Below are positions 1 to 12,900 of a DNA stretch of 64,000 nt, in pieces (the first letter of the stretch is position 1; each line of letters starts with the position of its first letter). This DNA is from Chamaecrista fasciculata (lineage: Eukaryota; Streptophyta; Magnoliopsida; Fabales; Fabaceae). The stretch is from the NCBI GenBank assembly GCA_003254925.1, contig QANZ01016493.1:62001-126000 (forward strand), in the 5' to 3' direction. A program made the translations under genes and the position numbers. The notes under the pieces were generated by a model. It searched no databases. It saw only the letters and a list, made by a program, of their open reading frames with translations, and was not told where the DNA came from.

Positions 1-112
1 GGCATTGCATAGTGATTTAACATGGGCCTGAATTTTCTATTATATACATGTATTATGTCTTGGTGGATCAACGAACTGAACTGTGACGGTCTCTGTTCCG
101 TTGTAATGCTAG

Positions 113-3100
113 ATATGTATCACAACAAGCACTTCCGCTGGTTTAGAGCAGACTCTTCCATGGATCTTCTATCATAAGGTTATTGGAGTTTCAACCTTTT
201 TCCTTTTTGTAGAAGGAAAGGCTGCCTCGCCCGATGTATCCAAAGTTTTAGAATCAATTCCTGTGAGTCTAAGTGATGCATATATTTTTCTTTAGTAGTC
301 TAGACAATGATCTTAGCAATTGCCAAACTATTTCACAATTTGTCCATCTTATGTTCTATAACACCTTTGCTTCAGGGGGTTAAAGTTATATACAGAACCA
401 GAGAACTAGAAGAGCAGCAAGCTAAAAGGTCAGAGCGTTTTTCCATTTTGCAGCATTATCTTTCAAAAGGTTAATTCCTTTCTTGAACCTTTGGCTGCTT
501 ATAATTGTATTAGTAAGTTATGATTGAGGTTAATCAAGTTTCAAGAATGGTGTATCATACAGTAACGACTAATTTCTGCTTCTCTATTCATTCTTTATTT
601 AGGAAGATGTGAATTCTACCATGTTCTGATTTTTAAGTTTTCCGGCATTATGGATCTGGCTTGGTTATTCAATTTGTGTGGCCTGGCTTCAGATATTGTT
701 GGCGGAGATTTGAGTTCATATTATCCAGGAAATGCTTGGACTATCAATTCCAATAATTCTAATAGACTTTTCATAAATGACTAATGACTAATCGGATAAG
801 CTAGTACTGCAAAGGCGTAAATGTGATTAAGGCTTTACGCACATAGGATTTCCACCCTTCTTCGGTTTTTATTCTTTTTACTCCATCTTTTCAAGAGTTA
901 ATTAAAATTAGCCGCTGCTTGATAGCTATAACTTAATAGGTCAAATGATTCCTTGACATTGTATCAAAGCTTGGTTGACCAAGTGTTCTAGTTAGTGTTA
1001 ATTCTACCACACCCCCTCTCCCAAGTTCTTGTTATTAACCATCTCTGTACACAAGTAGTCTTCTGTTTTACAGAAATTAAAAATATGGTAACGAGCTTGC
1101 TTTGTCAACAATTTTGAAGTTTGAAGGTCAGTGCCCAGTTAAATGGAAATTAAAGGGTAGTCACTAGTCACCGTCAGCTTATCATATATTTCAAGTATCA
1201 TTGGGCTCTTCGTTTATAGGTTGAATGGATCTTGGAAACCTTCAATTTTATTCATATGGAAAATCTGAAATTTAAAATAATTTGTTACCTTTTGAACTTA
1301 AGCATTAATTATGGCTGATATTGATAATGCTACTTAGTATCCAGATAGAATAATTCATACCTTATGTGCTTATTTTGTTGTTTTATATATCTATATGGTT
1401 ATTAGCCGAATATGGAATGAGACTTGGCTGGCAAGCTTCTTCTACAAGCCTTGTAACTATGAGTTGTTTGTGAAGCAGTCTCTAAACATGGAAATGGCTA
1501 TTGTCATGGCAAGGGTATCGATTGTTATTTATGTTTTTTTTGCTTTTGAATTAGCATATTTCTATCGTTGTAGTATTTTTCACATTTCCCGCCCACATCT
1601 TTAAATTCAGGATTCTGGAATGGATTGGATTCTCCATCTTGACACTGATGAACTGATACATCCAGCAGGGACACAACAGTACTCCTTAAGAGAGTTGCTG
1701 TCTGATGTACCTGGAAATGTTGATATTGTTATTTTTCCAAATTATGTGAGTGCATGATCCCCAGGCAGAACCCAAAACTCATCTGATGATGCTAATACTA
1801 GTCCGTTGTGTCCTTAAATTTGTTGTTGATCAAAATGTTCATTTAGCCTCTTAATTATTGACTTATTATTGATATCACATGACTTGAAGCTGGACTTATT
1901 TTGTTTCAGGAGAGCAGTGTTGAGCGACATGATATTAAGGAGCCTTTCAGCGAGGTATAAGCCTAAATATTATTTTAGCTTTTAACAGATGATTCATTTA
2001 ATATTGTTTGAAGATAATTTGTAAAATCGGTTTGTGTTTGGAACTTATAAATTATTGTCCTTTGAGTTGTCTTTATTATCATTATTGGCCTAGAAAGGAA
2101 CAAAGGCATACTTTCTTCTTGGATAAAGGTGGAATCAACAAGTTATAAGTGAAATTATTTGGATCTGATGCACCAAAGCAAAATGGCCTATGAAACTTGT
2201 GTAATAAAGTTTCTTCATTAACAACAGAGAAATTATATTATTGTTATGAGAACCACAAAATACTTATTAGGATCTCACTGATTTAGGAAACAGAATTTTC
2301 ATTATACTATTACAAACATTAAATATGCATTACACGGATTTTGTTCTAACTGGTAGTAAGATGTTTTTGGTTGGCCAAATCTGTCATTTTCACAAACTTG
2401 GAAATATGCTCACATGTGGAAAGAGACAAATCTTCATTCGTAAATGAAACTTAAAACCCCTTGTTGCAGATTTAGATTCCAACCCCTGCCCCCCCACCCT
2501 CATTGAAACTAGTGTTGCTTGACAGATGCAATCTACAATATTGTCATAGGTATCATTGTTCAAGAAGAACTATGACCATCTTCCAAAGGAGGTATATTTT
2601 CAAAATTACAGAGAAGCAGCACGGGGCAATCCAAACTATTTCCTTACTTATGGAAATGGGAAATCGGCTGCTAGAATTCAGGATCATCTCCGTCCTAATG
2701 GTGCACACAGATGGTACAACTATAAAAGGAAACCTACGTATGTTGATTCTCCATCATGTGATCAATTTCATCATTAACTATCCGATAATACAAACACTTA
2801 ACACACAAGTATGTAGGTAATGATGAATGGATAAATGGATGTCTGCTTGTATGAATGTGTATATCTAAAGATGTATGCAAATATGTATTCCAGTCTATTT
2901 TATGGATATATGTATTTATGCATGTACCAATCTATGTATTCATGTTTACAACCGATAGGCATACAAAAGGATGCTTAGTGAACCCCCCTGGGAGGTTGAC
3001 CATTAGTAATTTCTGGAATGCTGGTCTCACTTGAGTTGCTTTAGGCATGTTCCTATTATAGCGTGAACTGTTGGACTCAAGTGACTGGTATCACTATTTT

Positions 3101-4785
3101 CATTGCAAATTTATGCTGTCTTAAGAAGGCCTCTAGTATCTTATGTACTTGGTCACTCATTTTATCCTTTTTTACACTGAAGTGCATGTCAAACCCTCTT
3201 ACAGGGAGATCAAGTTGGGAGAAGCTGCTGTTCTGCATTATACATACCCGAAGTTTTCTGATTTGACTTCAAGGCGTGATCGGTGTGGCTGCAAACCCAC
3301 AAAAGAAGATGTTAAAAGATGCTTCATGTTGGAGTTTGACAGAGCTGTGAGTAAAAATATTCTGCACAGCTTAACTCAGCTTAATTTCATTTGACTCATT
3401 TTGGGGGTTAACCAATTATGTATTTTTGGTCTTGTTCTAATATTATTATTTGTTGAACATATAGTGGGATAGAAATACTTTTATATCCTTGATAGGTTAA
3501 AATTTGATTCTGTCCAAGTCCTTGCAATCAGGTTCCGGATATGGATAGACCTTTTTTCTTTGTTATGAGCTCACTGTATTATTTTATCCCTTCTTTTAAT
3601 GCCTAGAGTAGGGCGTAGTAACTAGCAACTAGTTACTGGTTGGATTGGATTAATTTATGATTTATCCTGTCTCACAACTCTGTTCAACTATGTCTAATGC
3701 AGGCATTTATAATTGCTTCAACTGCCACCGAGGAAGAATTGCATCAATGGTAGGATTCTATTTAGTAATTTCAACAAAAATTATCACCCTAATTTTGTCC
3801 TATAGAACAGCTAAAGTTTTTGTTGCATATATGTTGGGAGTGAGCTGTGAGGTGTTAATAGTAGTGACCTGGCATTACACAGACATGACTACTGCACAAC
3901 CTACTTACATTCTTTGATAGGTTCAATGTTGTTCTTGAGCTATTTGAGGCAAATCATGAGATACGTAAGAATTATGCTGGAGCTAGATGTCGCCAAAATT
4001 CTATACAAAATATATCATAGAAAGTAATAATATATCATCATCCTTCAGATTTTGAAAACTAGAGAAATGAAACGTCCAAATAGTTTAATATTTAGTTAGG
4101 TGATGGATAAACTTGAACTTTAACTTAATTCTGTATCTCGAAATTTGATATTTTTTCCATTAAAGCAATTCTCCTTGTCTTTTAGTTTATAGGATGCATG
4201 CTGTATGTTGCTTCAAATCATATGAGCCTTTTTCTGTTCATTTAGGTTTCTAGAACACATTGTGTGGACTAACAAAGCGTTAAACTTGAAACTTTTGAGG
4301 AAGGGCATCTTGACTCGCATCTATTCTCCTATGGTAAGCTCGCTTTCTTGAAGCTTGTCTTTTGTTTCTTGACTTGTATATATCATATATGCTTCCAATC
4401 CATCCCATGGTAAGCTCATTGAGGAACGTTGTCTAGTTCCCTTTTTCAAAAATAATGATGATCTTTGCAGGTTATTATTCAAAGTTTGAGGGAATCTGGT
4501 GTTTTTATCTCTGTGATAGCAAAAGCTGCTCAAACAACTTCATCAATAAACAATTTCTTAAAATCTGTTGAGAGTACTAATTCATCTAGGGAAAACACAT
4601 CAACAGTATTTTCTTCTAGGAAAATTGGTGTTGGTGGAGTAGTATCCCAAGCAACTGTTAGAAGAGTTTTGGAAGTGACAGATGACTTACATTTCTCTGC
4701 AATACCACCATTGTCTCCTCCTGGTCTTGATCACTTTACGTCACTTCATAATTGGTCTGAGACTTCAAATGTGACAAAATTTTAA
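113..4785 (+). CDS. KOB1: KOBITO1/ELD1/ABI8-like glycosyltransferase, 3' ten exons (5' end outside window)
   Basis: Exons 113-262, 376-428, 1406-1514, 1611-1745, 1910-1954, 2550-2737, 3205-3346, 3703-3749, 4246-4333 and 4471-4785 join in frame at GT-AG sites and give 423 residues ending at a TAA. The product matches what I know of Arabidopsis KOB1: [17 protein letters not shown] at the start, then [33 protein letters not shown] and [27 protein letters not shown] (exon 4) looks like the acidic, metal-binding motif of GT-A folds. KOB1-type proteins are membrane-anchored glycosyltransferase-like proteins needed for cell elongation, cellulose deposition and ABA/sugar responses; the exact reaction is not settled as far as I know. 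The N-terminal anchor (roughly the first 110 residues) lies upstream of base 1. The last 80 or so residues are Ser-rich and diverge from the Arabidopsis tail. Family assignment is firm; orthology is inferred. Confidence 0.93.
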
Positions 4786-4928
4786 AAATGAAAATGATAG
4801 AAGCACTTCTGGCTGTTATGTTTAGTATTTCAGTTTATGGATTCGTGGGGGTTTTCTCAAGCGTTCATGTAAATTTTAGGTTTACATTAAACGCCTTGAG
4901 AGTGGATCAACTGAGTGTGAGTAGTGGT

Positions 4929-5062
4929 GCATTCTAAGCAATTTAGAGAGAGATAAACAGCAAGAGGTAGAAAAAGAAAGTGTAAGCCCTATACATTTAT
5001 TATTATATGGGACTCACACTTTTTCTATCTACCTCTTCTTATCTTTCTCTATAGAGGATCCA
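4929..5062. mobile_element. Short palindromic MITE, copy 1 (AAGAGGTAGA family)
   Basis: A nearly perfect foldback just after the KOB1 stop, probably in or beyond its 3' UTR. The left arm (AGAGGTAGAAAAAGAAAGTG) pairs with the right arm (CACACTTTTTCTATCTACCTCT) around an AT-rich loop. The same family occurs at about 22250-22410. I could not define a clear target duplication. Confidence 0.6.
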
Positions 5063-5623
5063 AGTCCAAAGGCCTTATAGTGGCAACATGAAGAGCAAAT
5101 TTTGTTTCCATTTCATGCCTGTTTCATTTTTCCTTTTTCTAACCTCTTCTCCTTGATGGTAAACACTTACCTATGGTTTTTACTTTTTATTATCATTCAT
5201 CATACATATCGAGAGAGAACATGTTATACTGCTCAAATTTTCCTCCTAGGATGATCATTTGTAGGATATCAATATGATTGTTGTCCTTGGATTCGGATAT
5301 GAGCAGTTAACAAAATCAATCCTGACTCCCAAACCCCATATCTATATCCTGACCCCAAAGGAAAAATTAAAATAATTTATTTTTTATTAATATAAAATAT
5401 ATTTTTATCAATTTTTTACATATATAACTAAAAAAATCATAAATATGAATGTATTATTAAATTACTTCAATATATATGAAATATGTATCATTTTATGTAC
5501 AATTCTATATTTTTTTGACACAAAGTTTAAAAGTATTATATTTTTATATAAAAATAAATATTTACAATTACTGGCAGGATACCTCTTTACCCATTCCTAG
5601 ACACATCAACATTGGACCTAGAC
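5063..5623. other. AT-rich intergenic stretch, nothing recognised
   Basis: Spacer between the KOB1 3' region and the Harbinger-like element. It contains only short AT-rich runs and no gene-like frame. Confidence 0.5.
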
Positions 5624-5979
5624 TTAGGGTCAATTCGTTTCCGGCTTTTTTAAAATTTGTTTTGATTATAATCATAGTTTGATTATAATCAAAGTTGATT
5701 ACTTTTGTAGTGGTGTTTGGATGATTGTTGATTATTTGGTGTGAAATTATTAAAATGGGTATGTAATGATTGTGGTAGGTGGATAAAAAGTAAGGAAATT
5801 GATAAATTGTATAGGGATATAAATAGAAGAAAAAGTTGGAAAAAGTAAGATGTGATTTGATTATAATAAAAGTGTGTTTGGATGTGATTGTTGTTTGGAA
5901 AAAAATAAAAAATGTTACTGTTTGCCTTGAAAAGCGTGAAATCTTGATTATTTTCATGTGCAAGTGGGGGGATGATTAT

Positions 5980-6262
5980 CCAAATCGGTGCACCGTTTCA
6001 TTTTTTGCCTACGAAATGGTGCACCAAAAAGGACTAAAATGTATAATTGTTGTCGACATTCGGTGCACCAGCGAAGAAATCGGTGCATCGATTCGCAGCA
6101 GATGAGAGAGAAAGTTTAGCGCTGGCGGACCCGAAACTTTCATTCATTTTGGCCTAATACTCAATTGGTGTAAATTCCCTATGTGAACAATCGGTGCACC
6201 AAATACTCAATCGGTCCACCGATGCTGCGCTGTGAAATGAATTTAAATGAAATCGGTCCACC
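5980..6262. repeat. Cluster of ATCGGTGCACCG-type palindromic motifs
   Basis: At least seven versions of ATCGGTGCACC(A/G) or ATCGGTCCACCG occur at irregular spacing, near 5984, 6018, 6058, 6080, 6189, 6210 and 6251. The core GGTGCACC is its own reverse complement. They lie inside the Harbinger-like element. Their role is unknown; subterminal transposase-binding sites or a decayed short satellite are possible. Confidence 0.55.
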
Positions 6263-6496
6263 GATCTAAAATTTTGGCGGACCAAATGTCGGCCTATATA
6301 AGAATTTGGCGTCCCATTCATTCATTTTTTTTAACCAACAAATGAATTAACAATGTTCATAGTTCCCTTTCATACTCTTGCAATCTTCAGCATCCACAAT
6401 GTTCATAGTTCACCAACAAATGAATTAACATTTTAACCCCAATTCATGTTGGGGTAGAAACGAAAATGAAGTTGAACATAACTTTGAGTTTAGAAT

Positions 6497-6649
6497 TCAG
6501 ATCTTGGCTTCTTGCTGACTAGTTTCCCCGCCTGTATATTCATTTCCGAGTTCGAATACATTGCCGTCAGCCGACAAAGTCACCGTTCCGGTGGTGTCAG
6601 TGTCTCCGATGACCTCTTGTCTCTTCGAGATCCAGTAGTGCTTGTGGTT
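6497..6649 (-). pseudogene. Captured antisense gene fragment, C-terminal end of an unidentified protein
   Basis: On the minus strand an open frame of 50 codons ends in TGA. It reads KHYWISKRQEVIGDTDTTG, then TVTLSADGNVFELGNEYTGG, and looks like the end of a real protein, with a balanced codon mix unlike the AT-rich surroundings. It begins just after a stop, so only the 3' end of a donor gene was taken. I do not recognise the donor. Confidence 0.45.
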
Positions 6650-6820
6650 CTATGAGTTCTACCACACTACACTGCACAGATTAAAGAGGAAAAAGAAAAT
6701 TCAACAATTGAGGTTGATTTGCTTTCATTTTCCTTACTGTCTCTCAACTCTGACTGTAAATTGTAAAGGTAATTCCTATCTCGCGACACAGAAGGGGAAT
6801 TTGAGCAATTGACGGGGAAT

Positions 6821-6916
6821 ATGGCTGCGAGACAAATGGAGGAGATACAGAAGAAATTGGCAATGCTGAATTACCCAAGAGCTAATGCCCCTGCGCAATC
6901 CCTCCTTTTTGCTGGA
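6821..6916 (+). pseudogene. Captured 5' end of augmin subunit 7 gene (AUG7 exon 1 fragment)
   Basis: From the ATG the frame reads [13 protein letters not shown], then [19 protein letters not shown], the conserved N-terminus of plant AUGMIN subunit 7, a component of the complex that recruits gamma-tubulin to microtubules. Identity stops abruptly after the AG of LLFAG, where the native protein continues into the MERYALLEW region; here an unrelated sequence follows. About 80 bases upstream look like the donor's 5' UTR. It cannot make a functional subunit. The match is from memory of the family. Confidence 0.75.
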
Positions 6917-6924
6917 AGACAGGC

Positions 6925-7104
6925 CACCCTCACTCGGTCGTGCGGAAGAATCCGGTGCGGCGGAGGGCACAACGTCAACGGGCTATGGAAGACGCGATGC
7001 AGAAGGCCAAACTCTATTTGGGTGTCGATGGATTTAGCGCGTATTTGCAATTTCAGAATGAAAAATTTTGCACAAATTCACATTTCAGCCCCAGGTCACA
7101 ATGA
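6925..7104 (+). pseudogene. GC-rich open stretch inside the Harbinger-like element, possible second captured piece
   Basis: A 59-codon frame without stops, rich in Arg and Gln early ([17 protein letters not shown]) and then [20 protein letters not shown]. Its base composition is far more GC-rich than the element ends. A second frame across the same bases continues from the AUG7 piece to 7135. No family recognised; which frame, if any, was coding in the donor is uncertain. Confidence 0.35.
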
Positions 7105-8249
7105 TTATGTACAACATGGTCCCAGATTCTGGTAAAAGACCATTTTGCCCTTTGTGATTGGGGATTGAATGTATTAGAGTATAGGTAATTATAGGTTTAT
7201 GTATAGGGATATAAGTGTAATTGAGTGTGTTTGATTATTTAAGAATCATGATTATAATTGAATCAAGAAAAAAACGTAAACGAACATGTTTATTATGATT
7301 ATAATCAAAACAGATTATAATCAAAACGGAATCGAACTGGGCCTTAGACTCATGGGATAAAATCTCAATGTACTTATTGCATATGAATATTTTGATTATC
7401 CTTACTTGAGGATATAAAACTAACTAGTTAATGAAAATGATGCATTGCATTGTTTATTCCAATTACTCATACACTGCTGAAGAATTACCTTCTCATTTCG
7501 GCCTTCAGAAGTTGTTCAGCAGTAGGAAGTTTGTGTGTTTTTTTCCCGGCTTGGATAATCTGTTCCCTGATATTTGTGTTATGAGAATACTTTAAGAAGT
7601 TTCCTTGAGAATTGAGATAGACATCTTTTCTTTATTTGGTTTTTCTACCTTAAACTTTTATTTTTTTTATTTTGGAATTTGTAAGAACCACAAGTTTTCA
7701 TTTGAATTTGTATGCTTTGAATATATATATATATATATATCGATTTATCTAACATGTGCCATCAGAGCATATTTTAAAGTTTCTTCTGATTGGTTAGTAG
7801 AGCATTTCATATCTTGAAATCTACGAAAATTTATTTAAAAAATAATTTTTAATGTTTGAAAATTCACTTGACCAATCAAAAGAAATTTTAACATGTACCC
7901 TAACGGCACATGTTATAAGGACCCTATATACATATCCTCTAAACCTCTTTGAGGATTAAACTGAAAGAAATTAATAATAACAGATGCCACAACTGTAAAG
8001 TTTTACTACATTTTGACCGACTGTGAAGTTTTGAAATTAATCTTCCTATTATAATTGTAATAATATGTCCTCTAGCAGATTGAGGATTCTAATTTTTAAT
8101 ATTATTAGTGTTAAACCTCATACATTTAAATTATTTTAAATTTTATAAATGACGAATTCTGTCAAATTTATATTCCATATTTGTTGTATTATATCAATAA
8201 CAAATTTAAAGATTTTGTTAGTCAAACCTGGGGCAACTATAAGATATTT

Positions 8250-8770
8250 TTTTTCGTAAAACATGATTTATTCACATAATATAAACGAAAATAAAGTAAA
8301 AATAACCAATCTCTCCCTAGCATAAATAGCAACACTAGACAAGATAACAACTGACGAAAGTGGGGGGTCTACAACTCATCCAAGAGGTCACATTCTCGTT
8401 TAAGACAAATTGGCAAGACAATCAACTGCCAAATTAGCGGATTTAGAGATCCAATAAAAGCTACAACCATCTATAAAACATGAAACATAAATAAAGTCAT
8501 CTAAAAGAGACAAACTCTTCCAAACAGGGCAACAGACAACCTCAATGGTTATTCTTATAAAAAAGACATAAACAAATTCAAAACAACAATAATAAGATAA
8601 TAAAACGAAACGATGTCATGGAAAAGCACCCAAAAATTAGGATCAAACCAAAACCAAACCAGGAAGCCGTTGTGGAAGCCAAAAGTTGTTGTAGAATGCC
8701 TAATCCAGACTTGCCGTCACAGAACGCCTCCGTGAGAGCCCTAATCCAGATTGCCGTCGTCACGAAACTC
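8250..8770 (-). mobile_element. Decayed LINE remnant with RNase H C-terminus
   Basis: On the minus strand, around 8395-8490, the translation reads VSCFIDGCSFYWISKSANLA followed by VDCLANLS and a stop, the pattern of the C-terminal RNase H of plant LINEs (usual form: H-x-x-R-x-x-N-x-x-A-D-x-L-A). An A-tail (T-run at 8250-8257 on +) closes the 3' end. The rest, to about 8770, is out of frame and may be 5' material of the same element. Confidence 0.5.
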
Positions 8771-9755
8771 TATAACAAGAGACCGTATTAATTAGTCTGC
8801 TACCATCTAGATAATTTGAAATAAGATATCATTTAAATTTAAATTTTAAAAAAATTTCTATTATTTGATCCCTAAATTTACATAGACTTAATTAATTAGT
8901 CTCTCAATAATTAAAACATATGATTCAATCCCTGAATTATTGAAATTATCAACGATTTGATATTGGGTCAAATTCAAGAAACAAAAAAAAATTTAGGGAC
9001 TAAAAAAATATTAATTTAATACAAATTCAGTAATCAAAAAGTATAAAATCAATTTAAATTCAAGAATCAAAATATCAAATCGTCATTGAAGATCAAATAG
9101 TTGACAATTGAAATATTTCAAAGATCAAATTGTACATTTCTAATATTTAGGGACTGATTAATTGATTTTTTTAAAAAAAAAAACAAAAAGTAAGTATAAT
9201 TTTTCTTTTAAGAACTGTTAGAATATTTTTGTAATTACAACAAGACTAATCTAATTATCTAATATCTAAACTTAAGGGTCAAGAATAATATCCTAATTAC
9301 AGAATATTTTTTTTAAAAAAAACCATATTATCTCTTGTCCATCCATTTTAAAGAAGATTAATCACATTTGAAAACTTTTTGTTGAGTATTTAATTTATAC
9401 AATTGTAAAGTGTCATTTATACTTTTTTCCATAAAAAAATCCTTATGACACATTTTGAGGTTTCTTTTGATGAGTTAGTAGAGCATCTCATATCTTAAAG
9501 TTTATGAAAATTCATTTAAAAGATTTTAATCTTTGAAAACTCATTTGACCAATAAAAAGAAACCTTAACCTGTGCTTTAGAGCACATGTTAGAAGAACCA
9601 TATATATATAAATTGTGCATATCTATATAATATATCATTATACATCAAATGTTTATAAAAATTAAACGAGAAAGTATCTAGTAAAATTAAAAACCAAAAG
9701 TTTGTTTTAGAAGTGAAAATATAAAACGTTTGAACAGGTTTATATAAGATATATA
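8771..9755. other. AT-rich foldback-like intergenic DNA
   Basis: Repeated phrases of the type TTTGATCCCTAAATTTA and their complements (8850-9180) suggest a worn foldback MITE. The segment AGTAGAGCATCTCATATCTT (9476-9495) also resembles one near 7796, so the two may be related dispersed repeats. No gene frame is seen. Confidence 0.4.
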
Positions 9756-9813
9756 AGATGTTACTAGGAAACTCTTTGGCCAAAAAAAAAAATAGATATT
9801 ACTAGGAAACTCT
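9756..9813 (+). repeat. Micro-insertion: TTGGCC plus A-tail between 20-bp duplications
   Basis: The 18-base insert 9776-9793 (TTGGCC followed by A11 and T) lies between AGATGTTACTAGGAAACTCT and a copy with one mismatch. It sits about 175 bp before the ALG7 start codon, in the likely promoter. Confidence 0.8.
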
Positions 9814-9986
9814 GTAGAGTTTTCGTTGATGAATGAGAAAAGAAAACAATTCCACGCTGGCAAACTGGATGAGGTGGCGAAATATAATTGGTTTTATGAC
9901 GAGAAAGAAAGACCATGACCAAATCCAATATTCCAGAATATAAGAACGACGCCACTGTCCCCTGAAGAGAGAGGTTCACGACGGCC

Positions 9987-12900
9987 ATGGCTCCTCGAAA
10001 GAGACTTTCATCGGAAACCTCCGCCGCCGCCGACGCTTCTGTCAACGACAACACTCACCGGAAACCTCAAGAACCCACCGCCGCCACCACTGATCCTCCG
10101 ATTTCGCCCCCAAAATGGGGCCTCATTCTCAAACTCTCTCTCTTCGCCATCCCTTACTTTTATTTGATCTTCTACCATTACAACTTTGACCCGGAGATTC
10201 GGAGATCCATCCTCATCAATGCTGCCACCAGCCTTGCTGGCTTCTTCGTCACTGTTAAGATGATCCCCGTCGCCTCCAGATACGTTCTCCGGCGGAATCT
10301 GTTTGGCTATGATATCAACAAGAAGGGTACCGAACAGGGCACCGTCAAAGTGTGAGTTTTTGTTTTCTTTTAATTATTTTTATCGTTGTATGTTTGAATT
10401 AAGTGGTGCCTGGTAGATTTTGCTTTTCGATCTATTTTCTACATAACTATGCGGCGCTAGTTGGTTTCGGATCAAATTTCTGATTGGATTTTGTTTGATG
10501 AATCTTTCTTTGCGATTGAGTTTGCTTCCCTATGCGTAATTGTTCCTCCTTAGACAGAATTTTCCTTTATGAGTTTTGAGCTTAATCCACTCCAGTGTGA
10601 ACCGTGAATTCTGTTCATAAATGGTTAAACCTAGTTGAGCTGTACCCTTCACTGGAAATTATCTATTATAATGTTTCTGGATTGATGGTGACATGCTAGA
10701 GATTCCCCTTCATCTTTTCTTACCCTTTCTTTTTTTTCTCCTCAAGCATCAAGCCTCTGGTATTTTTTTTTTATTTACTTTAGGGGTGTTTGGCCTCTGG
10801 TACACGGATTGGAAAAATAGTCTCGGGATTAAATTAACGTTTTTATCTAGGATAAGTTTGATCTTTAAGCTAGTTTTCTTTTCCCGAAGGTTTTCATTGA
10901 CGTTCTTGACATTGAAACGTTACACTCATTTTTAAAGGGAACTTCCTTTTCAATATAACTTTGACCTCTGTTATTTACCTGCTGGTGAAACTGGTATGCC
11001 GCTGGTTGCCGCACAAAACTCGAGTGCCATGCTTTTTGAGGCTATAGCTGTAGCATATAATACATTGAAATGTGATCATTGAAAACCAAACATGGTCTTG
11101 TAGAAGGAAATTAGGGACTTGTACGAGGACTGCTTTGGTAAGGTAGTGTAAGACATCAAATGATCTTAGTTTTGTAAGTATATTATGATAAAAAAAATGT
11201 AAAATAAGGTAAATAGAAGATAAATTGGAATCTGGATGAGTTGATGAAATTCACATGGGGTTCGAAATGCTAGTGATTGATCTTCTTATCAAGATAACAA
11301 GAAGCTTCAGATGAATGAACCTTGAATAAGAATTGCTTAGGATGTTTTGAACAGCTGGCACATAGAGATACAAATGTTCCTTTGTGGGAGAGTGGGGAAA
11401 CTCAAACAGGATTAGATTAAGATGGTGCAAATCTTGCAAATTTTGATACAAAGGGAATAGCAGAGAGTATATCCTTTGATGAAATATATTTGGAAATATG
11501 AATGCAACTCTTAATGCATTTGAAGAATTTCAAACCAGCGATTCAAACTAGAGACTTTGAATTGTATATTTTTTTAAAAAATAATTTAGAACTTGGTTTA
11601 TTAAGCATTTAAGCTAGTTGCTTTCAGAGTTTGTCATATTAGGTGGTAAAATAAAATCCAAACTAGGGAACAGCATATCATTAGTGACCTATTTTTTTCC
11701 TTTTTTATTTTAACAGTGTTACTGTTTTCTGTGCAGGCCCGAGTCATTGGGTATAGTTGTTGGCATTGTCTTCTTGGTGGTGGCAATCTTATTTCAATAC
11801 TTCAATTTCACAGCAGATTCAAATGTAAGTGTACTTTGTTAGTTCCAAGGTAGTTAATTTTACTAATTATGTTCAGCATCCACATTTTGTAACGGGTATC
11901 AGTTGAAGAATTGATGATTGATTGGTGAACTATTTTAATCATTCAGTGGCTTGTCGAGTACAATGCAGCATTAGCATCCATCTGCTTCATGATATTGCTT
12001 GGATTTGTTGATGATGTTCTCGATGTCCCTTGGAGAGTGTGAGTATACAACATTGTAGTATTTGTTACCTGGGTTTGTGCTTGTCAACTAATGCAAGGAT
12101 AATTTCTATTGTGATTTCATGTCATTGTAAAGAGCAGAAAGTTACTACTCCCATCAATTGCTGCACTTCCTTTGTTAATGGCATATGCTGGTCACACAAC
12201 TATAGTTATACCCAAGCCACTTGTCCCACATATAGGGATAGAGGTTTTGGATCTTGGTAAGCTTCCTTACCTGTATCCAAATGATAAAAGTTACTAATTC
12301 CTGAATAGTTTCACTGTGTTGACTCCTTGTTGATGAGGCAGGGTGGATATATAAACTATATATGGGGCTTTTGGCTGTTTTCTGCACAAATTCCATCAAT
12401 ATCCATGCTGGAATAAATGGACTTGAAGTTGGGCAGACAGTGGTCATTGCTTCAGCTGTAAGTACGAAAGCTTGTAAAAGTGAATGGAGTCTATTTTGGT
12501 TGTAGAGTATGATAGTTATTGTGCATTTGCAGATCGTGATACATAACATTATGCAAATTGGATCGTCAACAGATCCTGAATATAAGCAAGCCCATGCATT
12601 CTCTATCTACCTAGTCCAACCCTTACTAGCTACCTCTTTGGCTCTGCTTTCTTACAACTGGTATTTAATACCTCATTTTGTCTTCTTCCTCTGCTTAATG
12701 GAAGAGTATTTTGCTGACACAGTTTGTTGTCCTGCACATTTTAGGTATCCTTCTGCAGTTTTCGTTGGTGACACATATACATACTTTGCTGGAATGACTA
12801 TGGCCGTAGTTGGGATTTTAGGCCATTATAGGTATAACCTTACTTCTATTCTTCTCGCACATGCAACAGTATTATCTGTTTGCCCTTTCTGTAATTACTG

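Larger units (their letters stand above)
5627..7343. mobile_element. Harbinger/Tourist-like non-autonomous element carrying captured gene pieces
   Basis: Ends are imperfect terminal inverted repeats: GGGTCAATTCGTTTCCGG on the left, and the complement of GGCCCAGTTCGATTCCG on the right, each followed inward by GATTATAATC repeats. A 3-bp TTA duplication flanks it (5624-5626 and 7344-7346), the size and sequence used by PIF/Harbinger elements. There is no transposase frame. The interior is of mixed origin: a cluster of GGTGCACC motifs (5980-6260), an antisense coding-like piece (6497-6649), the first 32 codons of an AUG7 gene (6821-6916), and a GC-rich open stretch (6925-7104). This is the layout expected of a Pack-type transposon that picks up host DNA. 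Confidence 0.75.
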
